The notes beneath the pieces were generated by a model that was not told the DNA's origin, ran no database searches, and saw only the letters and a list, made by a program, of their open reading frames with translations. Below are positions 1-14,500 of a stretch of 64,000 bases of DNA, piece by piece. The first letter of the stretch is position 1; each line of letters starts with the position of its first letter. Origin of the DNA: Echinococcus granulosus (taxonomy: Eukaryota > Platyhelminthes > Cestoda > Cyclophyllidea > Taeniidae); the NCBI RefSeq assembly GCF_000524195.1, contig NW_020170390.1, positions 565,192 to 629,191 on the forward strand, read 5' to 3'. The translations under genes and the position numbers were made by a program.

Positions 1-568
1 GTCTTAGTGCCTTAGTTTTTATGAGATCAGTAGCAATTTAGTTTAAACCCTGTGTTTAGGATAAACGTTTTCTTAATTCGATGGTCCTAAAAAACGGCTA
101 TAAAAGTGGGATCATCCTTCAACACTTTTTATATTGCGCCGTTTTAATGAAGGATATTGTGGTTTGCTTAGCCTTTCAAACTGCCGTTAACAATTTTCTA
201 GTTTGTTTAGAATGTTTGGTTTATAAAAATACATTTTGCCATTCAAAACTACTTTATAAATAGCAAACATTGCATTGGGAAAAAATTGAGGCGGTATGCC
301 AATAAACATGTTTGACAGCCTCCTAAAAGACACACTAAAATAGGTCTTGACTTCTACTATTTCTGCTCATCTGGCTCCTTGAATCAGAAAACAAATAATG
401 TCATTACCAGAAGCTGAGAATGTCTAGAATCACGATAAACTTATTTGCTTTTAAATGTAGACTACCTTATTATACTACTCGGGGAGTTTATTTCAAACGA
501 GATACATCTTACTCACCTATTTAGAACGTCCTAAATTTGTAAACAAAGTTGCGACTGGATTCATTTAA
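1..568. other. 3' flank of the left-edge gene, no coding signal
   Basis: I see no recognisable gene here. The one useful signal is TTTATT at 487-492, which reads AATAAA on the minus strand and sits about 77 bases downstream of the stop codon at 569. A small plus-strand ORF (81-263) has no coding-like composition or splice context and I do not call it. Confidence 0.5.
487..492 (-). terminator. Candidate poly(A) signal for the 569-711 exon
   Basis: The plus strand reads TTTATT, so the minus strand carries the canonical AATAAA hexamer. It lies about 77 bases after the TAA stop of the candidate terminal exon, a normal 3' UTR length for a compact gene. No cleavage site is visible. Confidence 0.4.
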
Positions 569-711
569 TTAAGCGCCACGAGCTAAGTAACCTGTCGCAA
601 TCGGTTTGGCACCCTTTGCCAGTCCCGCAAGCGCCATTAAGGTTAGTGATAGTGCCTCCGTATTGATGCCCACGTAGGGGGTGAGTTTGGAGTTAGAAAC
701 CTCTGCCTGAA
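569..711 (-). CDS. Candidate terminal exon of an unidentified gene
   Basis: I do not recognise this protein. On the minus strand a pyrimidine-containing acceptor (CTGTCTTTAG, AG at 713-712) is followed by an open frame of 46 codons, starting QAEVSNSKLT and ending in GYLARGA and a TAA stop at 569-571. The exon begins with two bases of a split codon. Its middle is hydrophobic and small-residue rich (around LTLMALAGLAKGAK), so it may be a membrane or helical segment. An AATAAA lies about 77 bases downstream. The gene would follow TDP1 on the same strand, with its upstream exons inside 712-2520 or missing. The frame stays open beyond the acceptor up to 856, so the exon start is a splice-site judgement. 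Chance cannot be excluded. Confidence 0.35.
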
Positions 712-2520
712 CTAAAGACAGCATATACCTTTCTCTAACAGACTCAGCATCATTTTTGGCACATATTTTAAACTTACTCTTAATGAAACTGTCTATTAAA
801 AAGGAAAAAACGACAAAGCGAATGTGATTGCTAAAGTTTGAGAAAATTACTTCCATTATATGGTAAAATCATAGCTCCTTAGCCACTTGTTCAGGTCTCT
901 AGTAAGGCAATTGAGTAATATTTCCTTTATTTTGGTCATATGAGTAAAGTAGCGTATTTACAGGTTAGAGTAAGTCTATAGACAAAATTGCTGCATTCAG
1001 TTTAAATCCGACAATCATTATAATGCTGCAGTCCCACCTTAGGCACATAAACACACCTTAAGGTTGCTGCTATGGGAATGTGTGCTATGAATAATTTATG
1101 AATAGCGCCAAATGCAAAGAGCCGATGAATTTTCCCTAGAAATTGTGTACCAAATGAGAAATCAGATGCTGCCTATGGCTCACCATAGTCATCGTTCTAG
1201 AAAAACAAAACCTTTGTTTTTTCCATGTGGTTTCTGGCGCGGGTTTTTTTAAACATTTAGCAGCTTCTGGAGTGGTTAATGGCGAAATATCTGCAGAGCC
1301 ATTCCCAACAACGAACCAATTTGTCCCTCGATCATGCATGGTTCGTGAGCCTATGGTTCCAATTTCCTGTGTGGTTTCGATTATTTTTTCACAGCTAACG
1401 ATTGAAAACCCTCGAATTTATTGTGAAACTACTTTTATGCTATTGAAACGAAAAAAGAATGTCGAATTCGAAACCAACCTTAAAGCATTTCCAACTCCTG
1501 TTAATTTGTCATTTAACCTATTCATTCTTATCTAAAGTTACTTATTAACAATAAAAATCCTCCTGAGTACTTTGCGATTTCAGCTTACTCTTCATTTTGT
1601 AATACCATTCTACTACCTCAGGTGATTAAACGCCAGGCGATTCGGATACGCAGAGTGGCGATCAGTGCCTATGAGCAGACCTAAATATATCAAATGCGGA
1701 AAATAAAGCCTTGCAGTGTGAATGAAGGCTTCACTGCCACATAAAATAGATTTATTTTCTAAACTGCACCAGGTCGTTTGGACAAGGAATCCCAACCTCT
1801 ATTAAAATTTTTGATCGCAGATGAGGTAGGCGGAAATACAAATACGAAAAGGGAATAGCTGGTAATTTGCGGTTCGGTGATAATTAGGCAGGCAGTGCTC
1901 GCCATTGACCTCCTAAGACACTGTTAATACCAGTGCTTCGATCTAACTTAGTGGTGAATCCATTGCTTGCCATTTTGCTAACGAAACTCAAATTCATAGA
2001 GCCTTAAGTGGGGTGACAAATGACTTCTTACTGTGATTTGCGGCTTTTAAAACGATGCAATTTATTTTAAGATTCCTCTTTCGTACGCTCTCAGCGCTTT
2101 CTGGTTAAGGACGTTATTCTTCTATGCATTCACCAACGTCACGTGCATTTCAGAATCCTGGCAGCATCCGCAGCATTTCCGCAGCGCCTTGATTTTCCAA
2201 CTCATGCAATGGATAGTTTTACTAATGAAATACTGCGAAACGATGGTTTGGTAGTTAGCAAATGACTTCCAGCTGCATAATAAAAATAATATTTAGATGA
2301 GCTTGGATATGACCTTTCAGTAGGTGTGAGTGAGGGTACCAAAGCTCGGCGGGAAACGCACACTGGTAAACCAACCGACTTTTGACCACCTCCCCCCCAA
2401 AAAAGTCGACCTGCCGGCACCAAAACCATGTGCAGCAATGAAAAAACACGTCTCTCGAAATGTATTGAATGTAAACAAATTTTTCTTCCAGGGCGCTGCC
2501 TACAAAAAAGTACTAATTTT
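712..2520. other. Intergenic stretch between TDP1 and the left-edge exon
   Basis: This region should hold the TDP1 3' UTR and any upstream exons of the left-edge gene. On the minus strand the first canonical AATAAA below the TDP1 stop is at 2066-2061 (plus TTTATT), giving a 3' UTR of roughly 450 bases. Apart from that I see no coding segment, RNA gene or repeat that I can support. Confidence 0.4.
2061..2066 (-). terminator. Candidate poly(A) signal for TDP1
   Basis: Plus-strand TTTATT gives AATAAA on the minus strand, about 455 bases past the TDP1 stop codon at 2521-2523. It is the nearest canonical hexamer, but a variant signal closer to the stop could be used instead. Confidence 0.35.
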
Positions 2521-2591
2521 TCAGGAGGGAGACCAAAAGTTCCCATGGGAGTCGAGCTCGCAATGTGGTATGTCCCAGATCCATGGTTCAT
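2521..2591 (-). CDS. tdp1: TDP1 terminal exon
   Basis: The acceptor TTTTATAG (AG at 2593-2592) is followed by two bases that complete an Asp codon with the last base of exon 9807-9879. Then come 22 codons, [19 protein letters not shown] and SPS, and TGA at 2521-2523. Human TDP1 ends with the closely similar DRPWIWNIPY and HGNMWVPS, so the match fixes the end of the gene. It lies 7.2 kb from the previous exon. An overlapping 129-codon ORF (2202-2591) in another frame is a shadow. Confidence 0.9.
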
Positions 2592-5500
2592 CTATAAAAC
2601 GAGGAATGGATTTGTTAATTCTGCATGTCTATTTCAAGAAACGATGACTTTCCATTTCAATATGGTCAATACAGTTTGATTTTATTGCATAACCGATGAT
2701 CATCAACCCCAAAGGGAGAATGGTTTAGAACTCAGAGGGCTGAATTTCACATGAGATTTTAAAGTAATTGGGTCATTGACTTATTTTAAATGGTAGACCA
2801 GGAGTAATAAATGCTCCAATTAGGCCAATAAAATCAAATCAAGTTATTAAAAAACGAGAAGTTCTCGACAAGCCCGATTTTTTTAGCAAAAATGGTGTTT
2901 TTTATGCGAAACTACACTTTTAAAAACAAGCGGCTTTCAACCACGGGAACAGAAAAGCTGTTTGATGTGATCCAATAAAACTGGCGGAGCAGAGCAGACT
3001 GTCGTGTTCGGCCACCGCTCACATCAGTCGTTCGCTTTAACCATTTTGACCATCATTTCGCACCTAGAGTCGCATGCGATCCATTTTACACGCCATCGGA
3101 CCTCACATTGCGTGGTCAAAACATCACCCTACTGGTCGATAGTCGTCTGACTGAGTGACAAATCAAAACGTTATCATTTTAGCTTGCACAATGAATATTA
3201 TTTGTTCGCTATCAACCGAGTCGGGTAAGCAATGTGTTCGCTACAAGCAGAAGTGATTCAAAAAATGAAATTGACAATAAGATCATTTCAAACAAGAGAG
3301 ACATAAACTGAAGGGATATTTGGTTGCTCGAACGTGGCAATTGTGTTCTCTTTCTCACTTCGCAACCGGAAGATGTGAATTTGCTGACCAGAAGCTAGGA
3401 CGTAGAATAAACAGTCATTTCACTTTTTTCGACAATGCTCCGAGAAATTTGCATGTTTGGTCATTGTACTTCAGAAGTCGGTTTTCTCAAGGTATGCGCA
3501 AAAAAAACAATGTCTCACATTTGTGATTGCCTATACTTTTGCTACAATTCACTACAAATTATTTTGCAGTAATTAGAAATAAATTCAAATTTAACATGAG
3601 TCTCTGTAGATACGATTAAACATAATCGAAATTATTCACCATGAGCAAAGATATGCCTATCAGGAAGGAAGATAGATCAGGTAGACACTGTTCATAATCG
3701 GCGAAATCCCATTGTTGCAACCCTCGACTGCTTGCATTATTCAGCATGAGTAAATTGAGTTCATATGCATACCATCAGGAGGATAAGACTACCAAAAGAG
3801 AATCTCTACCTCATTAAAAATCGGAATGCGCAAGCTAAAAGAGTGTCCTTTGTAAATAATTCATGGGCTCGCAGCTTCCATACAGACACATGGAGAGGCG
3901 GACACGGAGCAACTTTAAAGGAGCCCCGCCTCCTCACGATTCACATGAGCGCATTGCGAGTGTCCGCCATTCTGTTGTAACTCCTTCGCCATCGCCTCCC
4001 ACCCCCGTTCGCATCAAGTACGCATATTTACCCGAAAAGGACTGAAGGGGCCGAGCCCCTCTAGGTCCAAGCTCGTTCGCTAAAGCTGGAACGGGTACTT
4101 GTTAAGATCTATAAAGAGAAACGACTCCACCGTCGAATGAAGGCATGGGATTTTGCCCAATTTTCGCAAAAAAAGCGGGTCAATTTTTTGCTTTAGAGAC
4201 GAGTATCAAGTTCATTTAATTCATTCACAATGTATCCTAGGTACTTAGGAATTTACATTTGATCCAGGGCTTCATGAGGATAGTACATGCTCCAATAATG
4301 TGAATTAACTCATTAAAAAATTAGTTTTGAGTAGATCCATGACCGGAAGGATAGCAAAATATGTTTGTGAGATTTTTCATAAAGAAGATTACCAGCAAAA
4401 AGGTTAAAGAAATACTTTACTAGAACAAATATTTTTGGACTCCTAATATCTTTAAGGTAGGAAGGTTTCAGTACTGCCGTTATGACAGAAGTAGGATGAG
4501 AGTAATCCTAGCACTAAATTCTTATCACTGCAAAAATTTCATGTCACCTGCGCTTGAATATTTCAATAAAGTGTGCACCATTACCATTTATCTGATTTAC
4601 CATACTCCTGCTGAAATCAAACCTGAATATGCTAGGCCGAAATTTAGTGTAAAAAACCGACCACTTCAAAATCACCGAAATCGAGTGTTTTTTTAAATCG
4701 ATGGTCTATTTGGACAGCATTTGTGCCTTTGTAGTTTACCCTCGCTTCCTACCCGACCAGTTTCTCAAAAAGCCTGTTATCAGGAGGCCTCCTAATAAAA
4801 ATTTACCTAACTCTGGTATACGTAGCTACTTTTTAGAGACAACGACAAGAATAATGCCACTAGTGAGTCGACGAAAGCAGGTTTTGGAAAAGTTGTAAGA
4901 TTATTTAGACCTCAAATGAAGCAACACAATTTAGTTACTTTATTGCTCCAGTTAGGTAGTCTTACCGGGCAGAAGCACGAAACCATTAAATTGGTTCATT
5001 CAGCTTTATTTGTGACACATAGCTTGAGATATTTTGGCCCGCATTCCATGTCCCATTCCGTTAGCTAGCGAAAAAGATCTTATTCTTATGAATATATTTT
5101 AATCACCACAAACCCACTTGTTTTGCTTTACCACTTTTAGAAAATCACACTTTGTTTGCGTTTAAAAAACCAGTTAAAAAGTTAGCAAACCAGACGCTTT
5201 ATGTACCTTAGATTCATTTCGCTAATGTGTCCTCTTGACTTCTGCGCAAAGGCACAGAAAGCCTTACCGAACTAATGGCGTATTTGTTTCAGCCATCAGA
5301 AGAGATAATATCTGCGGTTCAAAAACAGACAGTGAATTTTCCTACCCCAGCCATTAACTAAACCGTTGAAAAACGGAATGCTGGAGTTATATATGCTACT
5401 TGCGTTTACACCTATGGCGTCACAAACTGGCATTTATTTTCATACAGCCACTAAATTTATTAAATAACGCGAAGTATGCCTTAGTTTCACTAGCATTAGG

Positions 5501-8500
5501 GAGAGAGAGACAAAGTGAAATTATGTTTTGCTATACAGAGTAGTCATCGAAGTTATTTTACTTTGACATCAGTTCCCCCCATTGCAGTACTGAAACGCTG
5601 AAAGAATGGAAGACCATACTTTGTGAGTGTACCTAATTGCGAGGATATACAACTTTGAGAAAGTGAAACGCTGCCAGAACAATAAGGTAACGCCCGTAAA
5701 TCAAGGGTTTTGCAAGACGACTTGACTATTGTCAAGTGTTTTGCCACTTTTGCATCTGTCACCATAGACTCATCATTAGCAATGAAGGTGGAATGAAAAA
5801 GAGATTGATCTTAAGAGAAAATTTACTCAAGCATGAAACTGTCAGCCCGACTCCAGGAAAAAATAGTCGTATGCACCGTGCGAAAATAATTTTTTTTTTA
5901 AGGCGACTGAATAGCATCGACAACTGTACCATTGTGAAATAGAAAACCAACACATTTTACGTTACATTAGTGTTACCCGTCCACGCCACTAAATTGCATT
6001 GACCACTGATTGAAAGCTATGGTTCAGTCAAAGAAAGTTAAACCTACGAATTGAGTTACCTTTGAGCATTCAATTATATTGTCGCTACGCGTACCTGTGT
6101 GACAAGCAGTTTTATGCAGCATTTATGAGGGTCTTCATTCACTGCTGTGTTCATTACATGCATCAGATGAGGCAGTATACAGGTGGAACATTGCGCCTAC
6201 ATGGTACAAAATTCAAGATATTATATAGGCCAAAAAATTGCAGTCTCTAGGCAAATAGTACACTTTTAATGCAGTATACAGTCTGTCCTGGAGAGAGATG
6301 GTAGACCATGCTGCATCAAAACAAAATTTATAATTTTATTAAAATAAATGATACCTTAGAACATTCTCCTGACCCATTAAGTAAAAAAGTGAAACGCTGT
6401 TCAAAAATGTGTCCCAATTATTTAGCCTCCCAGACTTTGAGATAATCACATAGAGCACAAGGCCCACCAAGGAAAGCTGAAGATCTCACTGAAATGGAAC
6501 CTCTACCGTGTCGTGATCTGGGACAAAGATAGCCCTGGCAGGAAGTAATAGAAAAACTAGGTTATAGTCAAGCCACTACATGAAGCCTTACTAAGCTAAT
6601 CAAATAAAGTGCACACTTTCACACCAAAATGTGGCATTTAAACACCAGACATTTGCAAAAAAAATTAAATCTGGATACACATTACTTTAAAATCTTCTTT
6701 AGCAAAAACACACTACAAAGGTCACTAACAATATGGATGAACTGCATTTAGTTTGTTATACCTTTTCAGTGAATCGTACAGGTTTATCGTCAGCTTTTAC
6801 TCTCTGAAGCAGCTAAATTCGCCCTAATAATTTGTGAAATTTACTGTAATTACCCATCTTGATAAACCTGACCGTCAAATTACTGGGCTCGTAGACCAAC
6901 TGAACGTTGGCAGACAATCTCGCAGAAAGCTCTCACACGGCGCACGAGTCAAATGAAAGGCTTAGCTTGACAATTTTCACTTTCAACAAGTAGTAATTAA
7001 AGGTAAGATTAGTAGCTTTAAAGGTAATCTGAAATCTTCATCTGAGAAAGCAAATAACAAAATCCGTTATCCTAGGCTACTGTAACATAGAGGAGGACAA
7101 ACACGATGCATGCCACAAGGCCACGATTGCCAATCGGGTCGTGATTCAAACATCACCATGAATTCACTCAAAGTTGTCAAAATCACCACAGACCATTTAA
7201 TTAAACACATCAGAACAGTCTTACATTCTAGCTTCTAGGTGAAAGCTTCATTTGTACAGGCTTAGTAGCATTAATAATGCCATACAAAGGAGTGGTCACT
7301 AGGAGTTTCCGGACTTGATTCAAGTGTCAAAACTACCTATTTGGTAATCTCGCCTTCATGACACCCAAATGTAAGTGTTGGGTGCTTTAATTTCCAGAAC
7401 ATGCTACTGGGAGGCGCCATATATTTGTGCATATTTTTTAGTAATTTTAACTCCATTTCCGGTCAGCAACTATTGACAAACCTCTCTTAGATGGCTTGAA
7501 CAGGATCTAGAGGCTTACAGGAATGACGATGGACAATGGGCGTTGCCTTGGATGTTGGCGCTTATCGATGTGAACAGCAACGATAAAAGTGCTCCTTACG
7601 GATTGGTTTAAGCAATCATCGACTAGAAAATTGAAGAACTTGAGTTGAGTGAAAATGGCATTTGATGAGTTTTAAAAGGAGATCCTATCGGTCAGCTTTT
7701 GAGGACTAGAAAAAAGATTATTGATGATGATTCTGAATCTCAGAAAAGCGATTAAAGTCTACCATATCATCAAGCGTCCTCACTCAAGCCTGAAATACCT
7801 CCGCGTATGATTTTCCGCATTCGTCATACAAGTACCGAAATGCAGTCTGCTTAACTACTGGCAAATTACGAATGTTTGACAAGTACAAAGGGAACGATTG
7901 TTAAATTTTCAACACCCGCGCCTCATCAACAACATCCATCCCTCTTCTAAACCCTAAACAGCATCGACTATAACCAAGTATTACTATTGCCAAATACCCA
8001 ACATCGACAGGTGTGAGATTATTAAAATTTGCGTTACATTTATGAGTTTGTCATTTAACAAACAAGGCAAGGGACAAACAAATTAACGATAATCAAACAG
8101 TATACGAACATCCTGACTTACTAGAAACACATTTAAAGTTTCAGCAAAAGCAACCGTTAAGGCAAAATATTGTTTTTCCATAGTTTAAGTCGAAAATAAG
8201 TAAAAAGAACTACCAAGCAAAGGATTTCAATGCTTAAAAGCACTTAACGCCCAGAAAGGTCTTCCTATGATTAATTAATCTCATCAGTAAATACATCGTA
8301 CCTAACATAAAACACTTTATATCCTGCACAGTGCTAACAAGCAAAACCACTAAATAGTGTTTCTCTTACTGTAAATCGACAGACTAGAGACTAAACTATA
8401 ACCACCTCCCAATTATTATCATTGGCATCAACCTTTTTCTCCATCTGTGAATTTGAAAAGAAGCAGCTCGAGAAAAATACTAAAAGTATTGATAATTAAA

Positions 8501-11500
8501 AAGACGAGACGAGCTTGCAGTAAGCATGGGAATATGCGCAATATGACAATAGCGCAATGCTGCAGGTACGCCACTTAAATGAAGCAAAAATCGTAAAAAA
8601 GAGTACCGTCTGTGTGTGGTTTCCATTTTTGGTGGGATGGACAGGCCACACACAGACATAATGGGGGAAAAATCCACCTTTAGAATGCCACCATTTCAGA
8701 CGCATAAATCATTGGGCTGGTTTAGTCAGTCTCGACAACTGTTGTTGTGTGGATCATAAATTAGTATATAATTTAGTGTGGAAGAAAGATGGTTGAAAAT
8801 AACTGGTTGAACTAGCAAATCTAGTGTTGCTTTTCTTTTTTTGCATGCATAAATAATGTTGCAGTCACTTTATTTACTTCGGTATTCACAAAACTGGTAT
8901 GCCTAATTAACAGGGAGGAAAATGCATTCATGATCGTCATTGTTAAGTGGATTTCAGATTTGAAGATGGACTCTACATTTTTTCTTCGCCCTGGATAAGA
9001 AACTACTGAGCTCAATATAACTTGCATGAATTTATTAAGTAAAATGGCTACAAACATAACTCGAATGAGTGTATGCTTCGAAGTAGATATTCTCCTATTC
9101 AAAGGATTGGTCTTTAAGTTTAAACAGATACCTACTACGAATTTGTATGGTGAGGCAATGATTAGATAAGATAGAGCCGATCGTTGAGGGCAGCCGTTTA
9201 TTGTGAGGCTATTGGCTAATCAAACATCCTTTTTAATGAAATCGAAAGTGTGCTTACTGAACTCTCTCACAATAGGCCAGTTTCAGGCCTCCTACCAGTC
9301 AGGAATGAAGTACTTTATTCATCCTTTCAAACATTGTAATTCCACTTTCAAGCCAACAACAATCTCATCCTTTTTCCACTTAAATTTTGTTACTTAGATG
9401 CAAAATTAAGAGGTAAGTAAGACGACAACCAGCTCGTGAAAATCCGGACACATATCACTGGGGCAAAGATCACAGCCAGTCGGCTGAGCTCGTATCCGCA
9501 TCATTTCACAATAAAAACCATAGATTAAGGTTGCCCACTTCTTGTAAGTGATCTGGTAAACGTAAAAGCACAAGTACAGCACAAAGTAAATATGTAAATC
9601 CAGGATTTGACCGGAGCCATGCCCACTAAATCCAAACATTTCGCGCAATAATGTCCCAGACTCACTCCAACCAAATAGCTATCTAGAGGCCTTGAATTAA
9701 GGTTCCCTTAAATGCAGCTGTAATACTACCATTGAATTAGTGATTGAACTAACTAAGCTAACAAGATGAAGGACAGTTCCGATAAAAGTTACTTGACTCA
9801 ACGTACCTTCTTTGTTGTATAGGACGGGTGGAAGTCGATAGGGAATGGGAAAATTAAGAAGTTCGACTGATTCGTCGACCTAAAATATTTAAATGGAATG
9901 GGATAAATCATTCAAGGAAGTTTTTGTTTCCATTTTCGTCTTAACGGAGGCCACTTAAGGAGCATTAAAATAGTTTTGTGATAAACGGAATCCGTCACTC
10001 GATTACTTGTCAAAATCAAACGGTTGGTTAGGCTTCAAAACGTTGTGAAGTGTGTTGCCTCTTTAATTTTTGTATATTGTGATTTGACAGAAAACCAAAT
10101 GGACACCAGCAGTAAGTTTCAATTTTCTAGTCCATTGAAAATAAGTGAATGTAACAGAGGCATCAACACAGGTGCTAGTACCTGTCTCTTAATCAAAGGA
10201 CAATAGATTACTCGTTTATGTGCCACCGCCAAAGCATTGCAAAGAGAGATTAATAAGTTACCAGCACTATATTCCGTTTGTCGCCGGTGTAACTCCGCTC
10301 TTGTGTATGAGCTAATTTTATTGCTGAAAATACAGTGTGGCAGTCTAACTCTTCATACTTCTCTTCCGCCGTTATGCAATCAAAAACCAATGCAAAAGTG
10401 GAGTTTTGGAGGCCTTAAGGATAATCCCATTAACAAATGTAAGGTTTCTTCAACCCAGCATGCATTTAAAAGTGGTCAAATTTGAAGTGTATCCACTGCT
10501 AAAATCAGCTATTTCTTGCCATTTACACTGGTGACAATTACTCTCAGGGGCAGGAAATGCAACAACAAGCAAAGCGGACTTTCACCTAGCTCCGATGTGC
10601 GTTGAGGATTTCACAAGCCACTAAGTCCCTGGCAAATTACTCTACTCCAGCTCTGCCGAAGTGAATATTTGTGTGGTTTTTACAAAGTTGTGTTTGCTGA
10701 CGCTCTCGTCATTGATGTGAGCACCAAATAGGCTACGAGGTGTCCTTTCCATGGCTGCGTAGCACCTCATGTAGGTAAAAATGAGCGGTAAATTTGAAAT
10801 TATTACCAAGAGAAAAATTTTGAACGCCATTTACGACCGGTAAATGAAAGATTTCAGATGAAAAGAATCAAATGAACCAACCTTTTCTCCGACTGCGTCG
10901 GGTGTAAACAGGACGCCGAGCTCATACGAGCGAATCATGAGCTGTGTCTTCTTCAGTTGTAAACATCCCCAAGCCGCCTTTGAAAGGTTAGCGCTGAAAC
11001 GATAGGGTTATGAAACGCACACACTTTTATGCGCCGGAGTGGGATCGGTGATTTTGAGCTACTCAGAGATGAGGGAGGTTGATAAGACATCACACGTAAA
11101 ATTTATCTGGATTACTCTACGTTGCTAAAGGCGAAGCTAAATTTAGATTATTTAGGAGGGTCGGCCTTGGAAATTAAATAAATAATGAGGGGATTTTTAA
11201 TCGCATGCATAGCTAGCATTTGCAGGTAAGCGAATCCTCCAGGGCCCTCATTTACCCAAACGGAGAAAAAACTAAATATTTGACTTGATCGAAAACGTTT
11301 GTCCACTATTGCTTATGAATACCTCAATTTTTCATGTCTGTCATGAGGAGTTTGGGACAAAATTACTCAACTCCACTCCAGGATAATAGCTAAAAGAACC
11401 AAGAAATCATTCTGAGCTACTAAGACGTTTCTCCTCATCAAGGTTAATCAAGAAACGCATATTGCCGTTCGTGGAGAGTTGAATTTGGAATCATGCCAAA

Positions 11501-14500
11501 AACGCAACCCAGTAACAGAGAGCGCAAGAAACAGGAAACGTTACGACATTGACAGAGTAATGAGTCGCAAGTTTACTAGAGTCTTTTGTGTTTGAAGATT
11601 AAGCAAAACTTCAGAATCTAAGCCATGCTTTGACTTTTTAAGGACTTTGACAGTCAGTAAATCCACTTCATCAACTCCAAAATGAGGAAAATTGCTTTGA
11701 CTGAGGAATTGGAGCGTTTTGACAAACGAAAAATTCTTCCACAACAAACAAAACACTTTTTTTGCCGTAAGCTTTTCTGTATGCCACGTAATTTAAAATC
11801 TTAGAAAAAAAAACGCTATTTAGGGGTGAGCTGGAAAAGTGCTTTTAGCAAATAGCTAGGGATATGGGGTAGGTTTGCATTTTATTGCTTTTCCACACGA
11901 TGAATGCAAGGAGTACCAACTATGTAGCACGTATTTACTTCAGGTCTCAAGCTGCCTTAACGACGTAGAACTGCATCTCACACTCGCAGCTCAAAATTCC
12001 CATTTTAGTGAAATAAATATTACTAAAGAGTCTGGCAAAAACACAAGTATATTGTTTCAATAAAAATTATGATGCTAGAAGTCATTAAATAGGTAGATGG
12101 GCTTAACTGCCAGGCTTGTTCAGGTATACACTCCCAAAGTGATTCAAGTGAATGCAAACACTGACAAACGGCAGTACTAAAAGCCCGAGATAGTGTTCGC
12201 AGTTGGACAATATCCACGAACTTATTAAAACAAAGGTACAGATTTTGCGTTTCACTAATTTGGATCCAACAAATGCCTTTTCACCTAAGTAGAAAAATAT
12301 TTCCTAGGTGTTTTATAATGTTCACAATTGACCCATCATCTTGGAAAAATTCAATGACCTTAAAAGGTAATCATCAACCTAACGTATGATAAGGTGATTA
12401 CTATGTAAAATACAAAGTTACAAATGTTTTATTGCAAAATAACCCACAGTATGCAACCTATTAATTGTAATCTGATTCATAAATATCTGTTTATGATGGC
12501 GGTGGTGATGATGATAGGGTCGTCCACCTAAGGCCATTCCAGTGTTTCTTGGGATTTTTCGTATTCCTCTCCCGACTCTGAGAAATTTGTAATTCCCCAA
12601 TCGTTTTTTATAGACAGCGCACTTACTGGAATCATCCCGTCTACTAATCTGGCAAACAAAAGTGAATTCGATGATCCTTGGAGGATAAGTGATTAACATA
12701 GATACACAACCTACGCTCAGATAGGAATCAGGTCTTCGAAAGGTAATCGTGATCGAAAAGAGCGCCTGTAGTTTACTGTCATGCAGACACGGAAACAGGA
12801 TTACAAATGTCAAACTGTTTTGAGTTTTAACTATCCTCTTGGTTCTGTTTCCGAAAACTTGACATGAACTGTTCTGTCGTCAGCCGAAAAAGAATGAGGT
12901 TGACGCCTCCAAAGCAAATTAATTGCTTATTGCCTAAGTCAACTCTGCTGTGAAATTGAATATAGGCTGAACCCAGAAAGATCCGTTGAGATTAAGAACA
13001 CCGAGGAGATAGCCAGAAGTATGGTCATATCGAGAGGCGCTCACCTGGTGAGAAGAAACCAGGCAACGCGTCGACCATCGGGCGAGCAGCGACAGTAGGA
13101 TTTGATGTGTGGCGCAGCCCTAGAGAGACCGGGATGGAGGCCAACCCAGTCGTGAAGGAAGTGTCGTAGCCAAGGCTGTCGCGCCGCCACTGCTCTTGCA
13201 TAGGGTAGACATCCACCCGCCGCATAGCCCTCTAGGCTCTCTCTTACCGTGTTCACAGAAGGATAGATCTGATCACATAAACAGCGGTTAGAAAGTCATC
13301 AATTCAATTGCAAACGCACGCAGCGTATGAAGCTTCATCTTTCCGATAAACAAATGAGACGTTTGTCCACGCTAATATCCTTTAACCGTCTTTATACTCA
13401 CATTAACAGTTGTAGGTGGGACAAAGGTTTGCGTTTGCCTTGTAATTAAGGTTCAGTGAGTTGGAGTAATACCATATGCTGGCTTTGGAAAATTGCAGTT
13501 TGTCATATCATGTGATGCTATTTGGTGCTAGCGATCGGACGTTTTCGCAGGCCCTATTTTCGGAAAAACTTTTGCGTCCATTTATCTGTATCTTTCGATA
13601 TGATATTGTCTTCTGATTTTTATTCTGTTGCGATTAATCTTCAATAAGAGCTTAATTTAGCCACTCGTGTTTAAAGGTTGGCCTACCTTACTATCGCCCT
13701 AATTTAATAATCGCTATACCAGACTTTTAATGTACTTCATTAAATCCAGAGTTAGCACGAGCTCCATTATGCTGGTCCCCCTAGAATGCATGGGACCACA
13801 CACACACGACTACATAAAACGCACTAATCTTGTTCTTAGACTTAAATAAAATCCCAGTTAATTTAGCTAAGCTTTCTGACACTAATACCCATTTGAAAAA
13901 TTTCATTCTTTAAAGGCATAAACAATTTGTTGAATAAGTGGGTAATTCTCAACTCGCTTATGTGAACAAGCTGTGCAAGGTCATTCGGTTTCCGTGACCC
14001 TCACTATAAAGGAAAGGAAGTCCGTGTTCATTTTAATCAAACTAATCAGGCTGTCCGTTATCCCTGCATTTTCAAAATGCATATTTAGAATCTCAAGGAG
14101 TGAGCAAAGAGGTCATACAATAACACGCCAACTCGAATTTATTCAGTGAATTGCCCTTTGTTTCCCTGTAGATATTGAACTTATTTTTGCAAACCATAGG
14201 CTCCGGGAGAAGAGATGTAAGTAATTTGATGCCACTGATACACAATTATGGTGATAAAAATTGTTTCATTTAAATCAAGCGCGAAAGAAGTGACGGCTCG
14301 ATAAAACACTGTTTGCCTACTGACTGGCCAGCCGGACGGGAAAAAACTGGGGTCCAAAACATCATGGTGATGAGTGGTATCAAAACTGAAAACAGCCTAT
14401 TTAGATAGATTCAATCTAGCTATTAGACAGCAATTCAATGCGAAATCTAAATGAGGCTTCCAAAAATATTTCAATAGTTCCAAAAACTAAATGATTAACA

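Noticed and set aside
2202..2591. 129-codon minus-strand ORF
   Set aside because: It overlaps the TDP1 terminal exon in a different frame. The conserved DEPWIWD/HGNFW frame is the coding one.
11185..11225. Plus-strand [13 protein letters not shown] followed by GTAAGC, resembling a signal-peptide first exon of a micro-exon gene
   Set aside because: Only 41 bases, inside a TDP1 intron on the other strand. No second exon was found and one donor match is expected by chance.
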